Shown here: piece by piece, positions 21,172 through 32,744 of the stretch
Layout of the letters: every line of letters begins with the position of its first letter
Numbering within the stretch: position 1 is the stretch's first letter
Assembly (NCBI GenBank): GCA_034359265.1
Contig: CP136891.1
Span: 15,452,501 to 15,516,500 of the forward strand
Direction: 5' to 3'
DNA from: Canna indica
Lineage: Eukaryota > Streptophyta > Magnoliopsida > Zingiberales > Cannaceae
Length of the DNA stretch: 64,000 nt
The notes under the pieces: model-generated
The model's database searches: none
Told to the model about the DNA's origin: nothing
Seen by the model: the letters and a program-made list of their open reading frames with translations, nothing else
Position numbers and translations under genes: made by a program

Positions 21172-24100
21172 TTAATAATAGTCTTCGAATTCTTCCTCTT
21201 CTTCCTCTTCTTCATCTTCTTCATCTCCAGCTTCCTCAATTTCATGATCGTCATCATCAGCATATTCAATTTCTAATTGAATTGACGTTGTGTCTGCTTT
21301 CTCGAGTATTGGAATAATACGATCTACAGCAGGAGGATCATCTTCTTGATAGAAACCATGTGTCATATCAGGTATCAGCTCATTTTCTCCTATTATCGGA
21401 TCAATTTTTCCTCTATCTTTTGTCTTACAGACTACACGTCAATCTACTCTATCTTTATTTCGAGCCGGATACTTCGCGTAATATACTTGTTCGGCTTGTG
21501 ATGCCAATATAAAAGGCTCATTTGCTGCCAATTTCGATTTGTAATTAACCTCAACAAGTTTGTATTTTGGATGAACTTTCATGCCCCTTTCTGTTGTATC
21601 AAACCAATGACATCTAAATAGGATCACTGATTTTAAGCCGAAGTAGTGCAACTCTATGACTTCTTCCACCAGTCCATAAAAATCCATATCACATTCAACA
21701 TAGGTTGTCCCTTTCACGCAGACCCCAGCATTCATCGTCTTCTTTGTAAATGAATATTCAACCGTGTGAAATTTATACCCGTTAACAAAATATCCGTTAT
21801 AGTACGACACAAGTCGCGACGGTCCACTAACAAACTCAAATATTCTTTCATCTATTTCAGCTCTGTGATCTTTACTGTAAGTCTGAATCCAAGTAGGGAA
21901 ATCACGATTCCGTAATCTCTCCAATTCTTGATCGTTGTGAATAGAGTATTTTTGCACCATCTCAATGTCAAATATTTCAATGAATTGTTCAATCTTTGGA
22001 CAATTGAGTAATACATACAAGTGTGCCAAATGATACTCTTCATCGCTTAAGTGTCGAGATGGACGAGAACCAAAAGCACGACCAGAGTGACAAAATATAT
22101 TTAAACGTCCATCTGAATGTCGAACACCCCCGTCGTCGTTACGTGGAAGATGATCAAATCTTGTCTGTACTGTCGATTCAAAGTAAAATGAGCAGAATGT
22201 TGAAATTTCTTGGATGATATACGATTCAGATATTGATCATTCAACAGCTGCGGTGTTCTTTACTTTTTTTCTTCAGACGATTCATGTATCTTTCAAATAA
22301 GTACATCCATCAATATTGAACGGGGCCACCAACTCGTGCCTCGTATGCCAAGTGTATCGGTAGATGCTCCATCGAGTCAAAAAATGCAGGAGGGAAAAAC
22401 TGCTCCAGCTTGCATATGATTTCAACAATATTATTTTCAAGTGTTGACATATCTTCGACTCGAAGGACATTTGCACAGATGTTTCTAAAAAACATACTTA
22501 ATTCAGTCAACGGACCCCAAATATTATCAGGTAGAAGATCTCGAAATGCGATCGGAAGTAATCTCTGCATGAATACATGACAATCATGGCTCTTCATCCC
22601 TGATATTTTGCAATCATCGACGTTCACACATCGAGATAAGTTTGAAGCATATCCATCGGGTAATCTGAGTTCTTTTACCAATTGACAAATATCTTTGATC
22701 TGTTGTTTATTTAACACATATGGGGCCTTCGGTTTCAGATATCGTCCGTTGACCTCTTGTAACTCCAACTCTGGTCTTTTACAAAGTATTTTCATATCAC
22801 GTCGGGCTTTGATATTATCTTTTGTTTTTCCGGAAATATCCATCAAAGTGTTGAAAATATTATCAAACACATTTTTTTCAATGTGCAAGACATCTAAATT
22901 ATGTCGAATCAATAATGAACTCCAATAGGGCAATTCCCAAAAGATACTTTTTTTCACCCAGTTATGTGTTTGGCCAAAACCTGACACTCTTTCATTGCGA
23001 CCAAATACTATATCTGGAAGCGCTGAAACACGTGCTAACATTTGTTCACCAGACAACATCGGTAGTGGCCCATCTCTTTCGACTCTGCCCTTAGTAAATT
23101 TATTACGATTCCTTCTATACTGATGATTAACCGGTAGGAATCGACGATGACAATCAAAGAATGAGATTTTTCGTCCGTTCTGAAGACTGATTGATTTAGA
23201 GTGTTCCATACAATACGGACAAGAGAGTCGGCCGTGAGTGCTCCAACCTGACAACATGCCGTACGCCGGAAAATCATTGATTGTCCACAAGACCACGGCC
23301 TTTAAATTGAAGTTTTGCTTCCGATGACAATCATAAGTGACAGCTCCCTCAGTCCACAATGTTTTCAATTTATCTATCAAGGGTCTGAGAAATATGTCAA
23401 TTTCTTTTCGCGGACCCTTAGGACCCGGAATAATCATCGAAAGATAAATAAATTCATCTTTCATGCACATTGAAGGTGGCAAATTATAAACTATCAACAG
23501 CACTGGCCAAACTGAATAAGGAGTTGCAAAATGTCCAAACGGATTAAAACCATCTGTGCACAATCCCAATCTGATATTTCTAGTATCCCTAGCAAATGAA
23601 GGATAACATGTATTCAAATGTTTCCATGCTTTACTGTCAGATGGATGAGTCATTACTGTATCATCACGACTTCTTGCATGCCAACTCATGTAGGGGGCTG
23701 TCTTTTCCGACATGAATAATTTTTGAAGTCTTGGTGTTAGTGGAAAATACCGAAGCACCTTAAACGAGATATTTTTCTATCGGACCGATTTCTTCTCCTT
23801 GTAACGAGGATGCTGACATACAAGGCATTTATCCAACTGCACATTTTCTTTATAATATAAAATGCAGTTATTTTGGCACGCGTGTATTTTTTCGTACCCA
23901 AGCCCCAATTTTCTCATTAGCTTTTTAGTTTTATAAAAAGTTGGCTCAAACTTGTTATCAGTAGGCAGCATTCCATTAATCAATCCAGCAATCCGATCAT
24001 ACGCAACTTCGCTGATATTACAATCGGCATTGATGTTTAAGAGCTGTGTCATTGCTGAAAACCTAGTGTATTTAGGACAATTCTCATACAAAGGTTCATC

Positions 24101-24655
24101 GACAGCTTTCAACATCTCGTAAAATTCTGCAGCTTCTTTATTCGGTAATTCAATCTCTACCGCAGTTTATACTTCTGTGATATCAACCGCTGTAGTATCT
24201 GGTGGGACTGATGTCTGAAGAACTGGCCGATCAACATTATCATTCAGGTGGAATTGACCCCCAAGACTATCAAGTATTATAGTTCTATAGGGATTACATT
24301 GACCGGATGAAGAAGCACCAGCAGAGGAAGATTCACCATATATCTAAACGACAGGATTGTTCGACGTCCCGACTTCGCGTGACTCCCCGTGACAAGTCCA
24401 TAGAAAATATCTTGGTGCAAATCCTTTGGTATATAGATGCAGAGTGACAGTCTCCCAATCCAAAAATCGTCCATTTGAACAAATGCGGCACAGACATCGG
24501 ATTTGATCACCCATGCTAACGAAATTCCGATTCGAATAGGCAAAATTTAGGAAGTACGTTACGCCTAATCGAAACTCATTCGTTAAAGCTCCACGATCAA
24601 GACGTCGGTACATCCAACTTCGATCAGTCGACATGATTATGTCAATCAATGACAA
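21172..24655 (-). pseudogene. TNP2-like CACTA transposase with nonsense mutations
   Basis: Read from 24655 downward, one frame covers a transposase-associated zinc-binding region (RSWMYRRL, GV..FLNFA, C-R-C..C.NGRF, HLY..GF), then Transposase_21 (about 24100-22600, with LRYFPLTPRLQKLFMS and GLCTDGFNPFG), DUF4218 (about 22450-22240, LPIHLAYEARVGGPVQY) and DUF4216 (about 22030-21440). An acidic tail ends in DYY at 21172. In-frame stops lie at 24344-24346, 24167-24169, 23777-23779, 22310-22312, 22237-22239 and 21439-21441, and a frameshift of one base lies between about 22245 and 22290 at an A-rich run. Most stops look like single changes; QY-TGA-WMY at 22310 fits a CGA to TGA change. No intron is needed. 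Full length would be about 1160 aa, usual for this family. Confidence 0.92.
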
Positions 24656-24733
24656 TTTCTTTGGTTAATGTCTTTAGGTGAGATTGTCCTATTCCATTCG
24701 GGATTTATGTTATTTATATTGCACTAAGTACTT

Positions 24734-24869
24734 ATTTTAACCGTTAACTTCATTCTAAATTTCGGCAGCATCTCCCTACATTTCTCCGAATACGCATATC
24801 ATCTGGGCGCGTATCGGAGAACAAGAGAGATGTTGTCGAAATTTAGAATGATTAGTTAACAGTTAAAAT
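24734..24869. repeat. Foldback sequence inside CACTA element 2
   Basis: An inverted repeat of about 135 bp (TTCTAAATTTCGGCAGCATC facing GATGTTGTCGAAATTTAGAA), between the promoter region and the transposase start. It matches 6310-6442 in the deleted element. Confidence 0.8.
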
Positions 24870-25199
24870 AAAAACGTAAGTGCAATACAAATAACTATAT
24901 TCCCAAATTGTCCAATCAGGGATAATTCAAGAATTGTACGTCGTATAAAAGATCATCTACTTCTTTTACACGATCATACAATCCCCGAACGGATCTAAGG
25001 TTTTGCTAAATCATATCCGACTCGTCGATGCGTACGTGAAACATATGAACTCGTCGGATGCATGATTATTTTCTAAATGTTTCGAGACAGTTCGAGTCCA
25101 TATTGGACGATTTTGACGCACGTCCGAAGTGGACGATTCCGGCGCGCGTCCGAATTGGACAATTCCGAAATTAATCTAAACCCTAATAATTAATCTAAA

Positions 25200-25530
25200 T
25201 AATTAATTAACAATTAAAAAACAATAAAAAATTATATATAAATCTATAAATTTCGGCGCCGGAGTCAGGTGGACTTCGGCGCCGGCGTACAGTGGCCGAA
25301 CACACTGTTTGGCCACTGTACAAGGTCCGGCGGCGGCCATCGGCCGACCGCCGCCGGCCGCAACGGGAAGAGACGGCCGGCCGGCGAGGCATACCTGAAA
25401 ATGTCGGCAACAGCGGGAGGAGGAAGAGGCGTCGTCGGCGTCGACGGCGACAGGCGGGAGCAGGAGACGGCGGCGGCAGCAGCGGGAGGAAGAAGGGTCG
25501 GGCGCGACCGCGTGCCCTATATAAACTTAT
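25200..25530 (-). promoter_or_regulatory. CACTA element 2 promoter and GC-rich leader
   Basis: On the minus strand GTTTATATAG (25526-25517) is a good TATA box, just inside the right subterminal array. It is followed by about 300 bp of GC-rich leader. This is where En/Spm elements start their transposase transcript. The GC-rich stretch has long shadow ORFs but no recognisable protein. Confidence 0.6.
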
Positions 25531-25820
25531 CAGCAATGACTCGCTCGCCCGTTAGAAAGCCGTTGCTAATAAGTTATCATCAGCAACGACTCACTTGTTC
25601 GTTAGAAAGCCGTTGCTGATAATTAAAATATCAACAACGGCTCGCCTTTCCGTCAGAAAGCCGTTGCGGATGATTAAAATAATCCGCAATGGCTCACGTG
25701 TCCCTTAGAATGCCGTTGCAGATACAAATATCTGCAACGGCTCGGGCGACCGTAAGAATGCCGTTGCAAATAGCAACGGCTTGAGCGGCCGTTGCTGATA
25801 GCCGTTGCTGAAGACTCAAT
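25525..25820. repeat. Subterminal repeat array, right end of CACTA element 2
   Basis: About a dozen AGCAACGRC / GCCGTTGC motifs up to 20 bp from the terminus. The array overlaps the upstream side of the transposase promoter, so a protein binding here could also regulate transcription (inference from En/Spm). Confidence 0.7.
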
Positions 25821-26230
25821 TTCTAGTAGTGCTGGAGAAAAAATTGGCCCGACCCAACCAACAACAATCGGGTCGGGTCGGGTCGGGTTTCAAAGTAAAA
25901 TTTGTTTGAACCCGATTCGACCCAACCTGCTCGAAATCGAATAAGATCGGGTCGGGTAGTCGGGTTACCTGTTAAATATATATATTTTAAAAAATTGTCT
26001 TCACGTGTCAAACACATCTTCACGCGCCAGACGCGTTGGAAAGTTGGGAATATGCGTCTTCCCAATGCACTTTCGTGGGAAGATGCGTCTTCCCAACGCG
26101 TCGTCTTAGGAAGAGGCGGCCCGCGTGGCCGCACCTCTTGGGAAGATGCGAGCCGACGCAGCCCGCGTCTTCCCGAACCTATTAAATTAATTTTTTAATA
26201 TATACTTTTTTAAAATAATAATAATAAATA

Positions 26231-27390
26231 GGGTAAATACTAAAAAATACGAACTTTCGATATTTTTCCATTTTTAGTATAAACTTTTTCTGTTAGCAAG
26301 TTTATACACAAACTTTCATTCTGTTACCCCATTTAACACGCACTGTCATTTTTGATGGTTTTTGCTGATGTGTCACTTAACAGTGACGACGTGACAAATT
26401 TTTATTCTTGATTGAAGCCACGTAGAATAAATAATGCCACATAGATTATATTATTGACTAAAATATTGACCTATATTCCAAATTGTCTTCTCCACCACAC
26501 CTTCCTCCTCACCTCCTCTCTCTGGTGGCGGCGGCACCCATTTCAAGCCTTAAAACTTCACTGATCTCAGACGAGAGGTTGCGCAGACCTCTCCATCCGA
26601 ACCTCCTCTTAGACGAGCCAGAGAGGTCACACCAGAGAGGTGGCGAGAGAAGAGGTCGGCGGAGAGGTGTCCGCCTTCTCTTCGCCAGAGAGATCGCGCG
26701 TCCTCTCTACTAAAGAGGCGGAGAGGACGTCGTCAACCTGATCTCTGCTAGAGAGGCGGAGAGGACGTCGTCGACCTGATCTCTGCTAGAGAGGTCGAGA
26801 GGCGGAGAGGACGCGCAACCTCTCTGGCAGAGAGGTCGGTGACGTCCTCTCCGCCAGAGAGGTCTCACACCTCTCTGGCAGAGAGGTCGTCGACCTCGCG
26901 TCAGGTCGCTGACCTCACCGTCTGTCCTCTCCGCCAGATAGGTTCGCCTCCTCTCCGCGAGAGAGATCACGCGACCTCTCTGGAGGAGAGGTCGCGCCTC
27001 CTCTCCGCCAGAGAGGTCACCGACCTCGCGTCAGGTCCGGTGGAGAGGTCAGCGATGGCGACGACGACGAGCTTCTACCCTACGACGACAACGAGCTCGT
27101 CCTCGGCGATGACTTGTGGAGTGCAGTTAGCGTCAAGTTCTTTGAGAAGAAGGACCACATCATTAATAATAATAATTTTTTAACAATAAAATTGATTAAA
27201 ATAATAATCCACGTAGTATAAAATTTGCCACGTCGTCGTTGTTAAGTGACACATTAGCAAAAATCGTCAAAAATGACGATGCGTGCTAAACGGGGTAACA
27301 GAATGAAAGTTGGTGTATTTTTTTGCTAACGAAAAAAGTTTATGCTAAAAATGAGAAAATATCTCAAGTTCGTATTTTTTTTGGGTATTT
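26231..27390. mobile_element. Mutator-like element with long terminal inverted repeats
   Basis: The two ends match over about 170 bp as inverted repeats (landmarks AAACTTTCATTCTGTTACCC and GATGTGTCACTTAACA at left, with complements at right). They are of the same family as the Pack-MULE at 44216-45564. The interior (26460-27170) is GC-rich and carries GAGAGG-rich repeats, with no transposase. The sequence near 27050-27160 has an open frame containing LWSAVSVKFFEKKDH that may be a captured gene piece I do not recognise. No clear 9-bp duplication was found; the right border is uncertain by several bases. Confidence 0.7.
26560..27050. repeat. GAGAGG-rich repeats inside the MULE
   Basis: Short units around GAGAGGTC and GAGAGGCGGAGAGGACG recur in both orientations. 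A unit of about 44 bp is present twice in tandem at about 26715-26800 (GGACGTCGTCAACCTGATCT, then a near copy). Long ORFs here are repeat shadows. Confidence 0.75.
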
Positions 27391-27545
27391 TAATTAATCG
27401 AGTAATCGGGTCGGGTCTCGGGTAATCGGGTTCCGAACCTTAAAATCGGAGACCCGACCCTATTATAGTCGGATTTGAAATAATTGAATCCGAACCAGCC
27501 CGATTACCCGACCCGACCCGGCCTGATTAGTATGAGCCGCCCTAG

Positions 27546-28349
27546 TATCCCATACAGATAACTTTCTAAGTGGCAATTTCAAATCCGAAAGTGACCACAG
27601 ACAAGGTGAATTTGGCCGATAAAATAGATAAATCTAGCTAAGTGGGTAAACTTGACCAAGTGGTCAAAAGTAAGTGAATCTAATTAACCGATCTGAGAGA
27701 GAAAAAACATATTAAAATTAAAAAATTACCGCTTGATCGGTGATGAACATAAATCCATTTTGGATTTAGTTTAGATTTAATCAAAGTTTTAACTGCCTAG
27801 TTATAATTTTTAAATGTCAAAGTTCCCATGTTTAGTTTCTTTATCTTTCAAATTAGTTTTTAGAAGTGGGTAAATTAATTTACCATGGAAAAAGGTGAAT
27901 TTGGAAAAGAAAACAAGTTTTCATAAACTAGAACATAAAATTTCAAAATTTTCTAAAACCAAATATAATATCTAAAATTTCTAAAATCTGAATTAAATCA
28001 AAAAAATATTCAAAATACTTTTGTATTAAAATTATTTAGAGTGATCATTTTAATCATGAAAATACATTCTCAAATCTTCAAAAAAATCACAACAATTCTA
28101 AATTAATGAATGAATTTTTTTAATAATTTTTTTTGAAGATTTTAAAATGCATTTAATTTCATGATCAAATAATCACTTTCAGGGGTTTCAAGTGTCTATT
28201 TTAATCATAAAAATACATTTTAAAATCTCAAAAAAAAAATCATGAAAAAATTACTAATTTAGAATTATTGTGATTTTTTAAAGATTTTAGAATGCAATTT
28301 TGATAACTTTAAATAGTTTTACTACAAGAATATTTTGGGTTAATTTTGG
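27546..28349. other. AT-rich intergenic sequence
   Basis: No gene is seen. 28020-28260 contains sequence related to the decayed tandem repeat at 8400-8780 (ATGAAAATACATTCT and relatives, in both orientations). Confidence 0.45.
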
Positions 28350-28852
28350 GGCTTAATTATATTTTTGATCATCGAAAATATCATATTTTTTTCGTTTGAT
28401 CTCTCATTTTTTTAAAAAAATTCATTTAGTCACTCAAAAATTATTTTCGTTTCTATTTGGTCCCTCTGTTAATTTTTGATGTTAAGTGCCAACATGGAAT
28501 GTTGACATGGACTAAAGGACCAAACGAGGAAATTTTTTTTTAAGAGACTAGATGAAAAATATATATTTTTTAATAACCTAAAACATAATAATATATAATT
28601 ATATTTTAGATTATTAAAATATATACTTTTTCTCATCTAGTTCCTTAAAATATTTTATTTTTTTCGTTTGGTCTCTCTTTAGTCCATGTCAGCATTTCAT
28701 ATTGACACTTAACATAAAAAATTAATAGAAAATTAACGAAGAGATCAAATGAAAACAAAAATAATTTTTGAATAATTAAATGAAAACTTTTTAAAAAGAT
28801 GGACCAAAAAAAAAAAATATGATATTTTGAGGATCAAAAATATAATTAAGCC
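28350..28852. mobile_element. Mutator-type foldback MITE
   Basis: A 503-bp element almost wholly made of two inverted arms (GGCTTAATTATATTTTTGAT at left, ATCAAAAATATAATTAAGCC at right). Flanking 9-mers TAATTTTGG (28341-28349) and TAATTTTTG (28853-28861) match at 8 of 9. It is non-coding. Confidence 0.8.
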
Positions 28853-28861
28853 TAATTTTTG

Positions 28862-29407
28862 AATTTAATTTGATATTATATTTGATTTTAGAGAATTTTA
28901 AAGTTCTATACTCTGGTGCAGAGAAATTGCTGAAAAGAAAAAAGGTGAATCTTTTTTTGTGTCTGCATATGTGGGTGCTTTCAATTCATCGTCTTCTTGG
29001 TTCGCCATCTCCCGTGTTTCACCGACAAAAAAGTGAGAGAGAGATGGAAATTATTAATCGAGCCATAACAATTAATAATGCAACTCGATCTGGATGACTT
29101 CAAACAAACACATTGTCATATATTTCAGGGTGATAATTAAGATTCAACGTGCCACACTGCAGATTAATTACTGCAAAATTAATTTTCTCAAGAACTTCCT
29201 GTACATATTTTGGAGGACTTATTAACTAAGTTTAATTTCTTCGATCGCATGCAGCACAACAACCACGCACACTGCAGCTAATTCCAGACGACTTGAAGAA
29301 GTCCAAAAGCTAATTAATTAACAATGCCATGACTATATAACAAGAACTGATCATGAGATCCACCGATCAATCATCCACCAGATCTCTCTCAACTTCATCC
29401 TCGGCAG
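28862..29407. other. Intergenic sequence, 3' side of the small secreted-peptide gene
   Basis: No gene is recognised. 29300-29407 probably includes the 3' UTR of the minus-strand gene that follows. Confidence 0.4.
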
Positions 29408-29662
29408 CTACACCAGGCAGCAGTCCCTTAACCAACCGTCGGTGACCGGCGCTGCGACGCGGCGACACAAATGCCCGCAATAATGCGCCCGGCGGAGGAA
29501 CTCGCAGCAGACGCTGAAGGCCTCGAACACCGTATCGGCGGCGGCGCAGGACGCGGACACGTACGCCGGCAGCTCGACTTGGCAGTGCGGCGCCTTCGCG
29601 GCGGCCGCGCTGCATGCGAAGACGAGGGCGGCAGCGGCGGCGAGGAGAATCCTCAGCTTCAT
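29408..29662 (-). CDS. Small secreted cysteine-rich protein, 84 aa
   Basis: The ATG is at 29662-29660 and the stop is TAG. The first 22 residues are a clear signal peptide (MKLRILLAAAAALVFACS then AAAA). The mature part has eight cysteines in the order C, C, CC, C, C, CC (HCQVEL, SASCAA, VCCEF, HYCGHLC, DCCLV). That is not the spacing of lipid-transfer proteins, so I do not assign a family; egg-cell-type prolamin-like peptides are one loose comparison. The frame is strongly GC-rich against AT-rich surroundings, and a long GA/CT tract sits just upstream, as in many plant 5' leaders. Its end (CTG then GTGTAG) could also be a splice donor, so a further exon is possible. Probably secreted and disulfide-bonded. 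Confidence 0.6.
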   Translation of the reverse strand: MKLRILLAAAAALVFACSAAAAKAPHCQVELPAYVSASCAAADTVFEAFSVCCEFLRRAHYCGHLCRRVAAPVTDGWLRDCCLV

Positions 29663-29696
29663 GTCTCAGCAGTTAAAAGTGGATTCATTAGTTGAA

Positions 29697-29698
<2 letters not shown>

Positions 29699-29752
<54 letters not shown>
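29699..29752. repeat. (GA)n microsatellite in the 5' leader or promoter of the small secreted protein gene
   Basis: About 26 GA units, 37 bp upstream of the ATG on the minus strand (CT-rich in the sense direction). Confidence 0.95.
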
Positions 29753-29756
<4 letters not shown>

Positions 29757-29930
29757 TATGATTTATTTCACAGAGGAGAAGTAGATCTAGGCATCTGGAG
29801 ATTGCACAATGCACAGTAGGAATTAATAGTACGTAGCGGTGGAGCTACATTGTCCAAGGGGACCTTTAATACATGGGAAAGACCAAAATTGCTCCCCACC
29901 CCCCACACCCACCCTTACCGGAAATAACTA

Positions 29931-30083
29931 CTATGGAGTCCAGCTCCAGAGAAAATCTTATGGAGCCAAACTCCGATGACTCAGCACGAATCACAAAACA
30001 ACCTTTTGTTGCTTTGCGATTCGTGCTAAGTCATCGAAGTCCGGCTCCATAACTTTTTCTATGGAGTTGGGCTCCGTAGAAGT
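29931..30083. repeat. Foldback MITE, GGAGCC family copy 1
   Basis: The arms CTATGGAGTCCAGCTCC and GAGTTGGGCTCCGTAG face each other, with AGCACGAATC facing GATTCGTGCT in the middle, over about 150 bp. It shares GGAGCC...GGCTCC outer motifs with 39675-39778. Confidence 0.7.
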
Positions 30084-30635
30084 TGTGTTCCTCCTTGCCC
30101 GAGAGATTCTTCAGTGCAATCGAAGTTGTACTGAAACCCGTGCAAGCCCAATCACTAGGTGCACGGGGCAGGGACCGACCCCCTTAACATGGGTGCCGTG
30201 CCATGATCCTGGAGAGACCAATGTTAGCTCCTCGTGATTGGGCTTGCACGCCCTTTGGTGGGGCGACGGTTGCACCAAAATTTTCTCCCTCTTGCCCTCA
30301 CCTCCCTCTCTCCTTAATTGAGATATTTATCACTTTGTCTCTTATTTAATTTCCAATTCTTAGTTTTATCTTCTTTTCTCTCATCTCATCTTTCAATATA
30401 TTATATACCTTTCTCCTTCACCAAACTCATCTGATCGGTTTATCTCAATCGGCTCGCACCTTTGTTTGTCACATCGTTGCGCCACAACACCTGCTTGGCT
30501 AGCTATATATGCCTCCGCCGCTCACGCCCTGATCATTGTGGTGCTACGTACGTGTCAACACTTATTCATCGTGACGTCGTGTCTTAGCGTCTACTCGACC
30601 GACTACGTACACCGTAGCAATCGTCGGCTGCCCAA
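30084..30635. other. Intergenic sequence with short inverted repeats
   Basis: No gene is seen. CAAGCCCAATCACTAGGTGC near 30144 faces GATTGGGCTTGCACG near 30236, a looser foldback adjoining the previous one. Confidence 0.4.
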
Positions 30636-31045
30636 TGGGGGTGTAACCAAGACGAGCGGAGCTTGCCTGGGCTCGAGCTCGACTCGTTTAAGAAATGTTG
30701 AGCTCGAGCTTGATCGAGCTTCAATATCTAGGCTCGAGCTCAGCTTGAGTTATACTCGATCGAGCAACTCGAGCTTGACTCGTTTATTTTTCTTGAGCTT
30801 GACCGAGCTCGTTTAGTTCGATTAAGCTCGTCTCAGCCCGGGTTTATGCCCGAGGGATCTGAAATATTAATATATATATAATTATATATAAGCTCGATTA
30901 GGCTTGTGAGCTGCTCGATCCGAGTATTTGTTAGCTCGAACTCGATAAGATCGAGTCGAATTCGAGTTTTCATTGAGCCGACTTAGAATTTTCATTGAGT
31001 TGATCCAGAATAGCTCACGAGCTGCTCGACTCACTTGCACCCTTA
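30636..31045. mobile_element. hAT-like MITE rich in CTCGAG and GAGCTC
   Basis: It starts TGGGGGTGTAACCAAGACG and ends GACTCACTTGCACCCTTA. Flanking 8-mers CTGCCCAA (30628-30635) and GTGCCCGA (31046-31053) agree at 6 of 8, fitting a worn hAT duplication. It is filled with GAGCTCGA-type motifs and is non-coding. Confidence 0.65.
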
Positions 31046-31759
31046 GTGCCCGATGTTCTGTAGCTCGCCAATTTAAAATTTGTCCTCCTAATTTTAATTT
31101 CTGGCTCGGCCATTGATGGCACGTGTTGGGACGAGAATTTCTTGTTTGCCGCATCTCCATTATTTATTATATATTTAAGAGAATTTTGGCACGTTAGAGA
31201 CATATATGAGTCAGTCAGGTGTCAAATCTGTTTATGAAATGTTTATGTTGATGGATGAGCTAACTAGCACCGGACAAAACTGTACTATGAAGGAACTCTC
31301 TTCGTGATTAAAAAATAAGATTAATTAAGAGGATTAAGACGAAGGCCAACCATAGTAAATAAATAAGCATATGAATGGCATCCAATGATCATTTATTGGC
31401 TGAGTGTTGCTTTGTTTTCACTCATGGTCATGGGCTTGGATCGAGACATGCCCTGCAACTCTCTTTTCAATCTCAGCCGCTTGTTTTCTGGTGCAGCAGT
31501 AGAGAGCACATGGATGGAGGCAGGGAGCATTTATGCATTGCTTTTGAGTCAAGCATGCATGTTGCCATGTTGGTGGAACGGTGGTGGTGGAGGAAAGAAA
31601 CAATAGCATTTTCCGACAGAAGTAATCTCTTTTAGTCTTCTTATCAGAATCCATTGGTTCTATTCATCATGGCCGGCCACAGTGGTCAAATCAAAAACTA
31701 TATAATTATATATATATATATAGTTCCTGATCACAAACTCAAATGCAATTAATTTCATC
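31046..31759. other. Intergenic sequence
   Basis: I see no supportable gene. Short open frames at 31375-31650 overlap on both strands and have no family features. Confidence 0.4.
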
Positions 31760-32133
31760 AGTCATTTCTCGAAACCGAATTACCATAAAAAGGATATTTT
31801 CAAATTCAAATTATAATAATACAAATTCATAAATTTGGAACCAAATTTTTATAATACCAATTTTATCTCCGCAAAAATGTTTAATCAATTAAACACTTTC
31901 GTATGTAAAAATTCAAAATGCATAAATATATTACTCTAAATACTGTTTAAGTACTAAAAGTAATTTTTTTTCATCGTAAATACGTAATATTACGAAAGTG
32001 TCTAATTGATTAGACACTTTTGCGAGAGTTAAATTGATATTATGAAAATTTAATTTCAAATTTTAAAAATTCAATTATCATAATACAAATTTGAGAAATT
32101 TTCTTTAACATAATCCGATTTTGAGAAATTACT
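31760..32133. repeat. AT-rich foldback element
   Basis: AGTCATTTCTCGAAACCGAAT at the left (shown without its last base: AGTCATTTCTCGAAACCGAA) faces ATCCGATTTTGAGAAATTACT-like sequence at the right, with inner pairs around AATTGATTAGACAC near 32003. It is non-coding. Confidence 0.55.
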
Positions 32134-32744
32134 ATAGGCTGTTCGATGCTCATGGATCATGACAATATGGATTATTATTATTTTTTTCGAGGGAAGGGAA
32201 TTCAGATATTTAATGATGATCTTGCTATTCACTTTTTTAAAAAATCTTACTCATCCCTATCCCTCTAAACTCTTATTTGTATTTGGGAAACACACCTAGC
32301 GAAGGCAACTTGCCTATTTTACCAAAATAAAATGTTTATACCTTATTGCATTGTTAATTTGCATAAGAGTTTGATCAATTATCAAGTAGATGAGTTTTAG
32401 CCCAAAATTCTAATTAACTAGTTATCTTCGCCCCAGATGTGACGAGATGGTAGGTTTTTCCATGTGTATGAGAAATGAGAACTCATACAAGAAGTTGGCG
32501 CAGATCAAGATGGTACAAAATTTTAGCTGAATTGATATATAGCATCACCGACAGGCATTGTTAGGAATTATTAATTACAGTATCTTTGATTTTGGTATAA
32601 CCAGACCGACCACAAGACTGAAACAAGGAAATCTCAGAACAAGCTAATTCAGTTACTTCCCCTACAATTAGTCTAACCACTCTATCAAAGATATCAGATT
32701 GAGGAAAAAAAACATGAAAATAATAAGTCATGAAACATACTTTT
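32134..32744 (-). other. Intergenic sequence and probable 3' UTR of the PGR-like gene
   Basis: No gene is seen. The minus-strand 3' UTR of the next gene likely occupies roughly 32550-32744. Confidence 0.4.

Larger units (their letters stand above)
18769..25831 (-). mobile_element. CACTA (EnSpm) element 2, nearly complete, 7063 bp
   Basis: It starts CACTACTAGAAGAATGGG and ends ATTTCTAGTAGTG, and is flanked by a perfect 3-bp duplication, CTG, at 18766-18768 and 25832-25834. Both ends carry GCAACGGC subterminal arrays. Genes run on the minus strand: promoter and leader near 25200-25530, the TNP2 transposase at 24655-21172, then a second Transposase_24-like gene at 21098-19405. The transposase is broken by several stops and one frameshift, and a solo LTR interrupts the second gene, so it is not autonomous now. 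Confidence 0.95.
25835..27545. mobile_element. GGGTC-rich hAT-like element interrupted by a MULE
   Basis: GGGTCGGGTCGGGT at about 25873 and ATTACCCGACCCGACCCGG near 27503 are inverted blocks on either side of the MULE. The right end GTATGAGCCGCCCTA resembles hAT termini. The left terminus is not visible and may lie left of CACTA element 2. CTTCCCAACGCG-type repeats fill 26030-26165. No coding sequence is seen. Confidence 0.45.

Noticed and set aside
26483..27183. Several Arg/Ser-rich frames inside the MULE
   Set aside because: They arise from GAGAGG/CCTCTC repeats and change content with frame.
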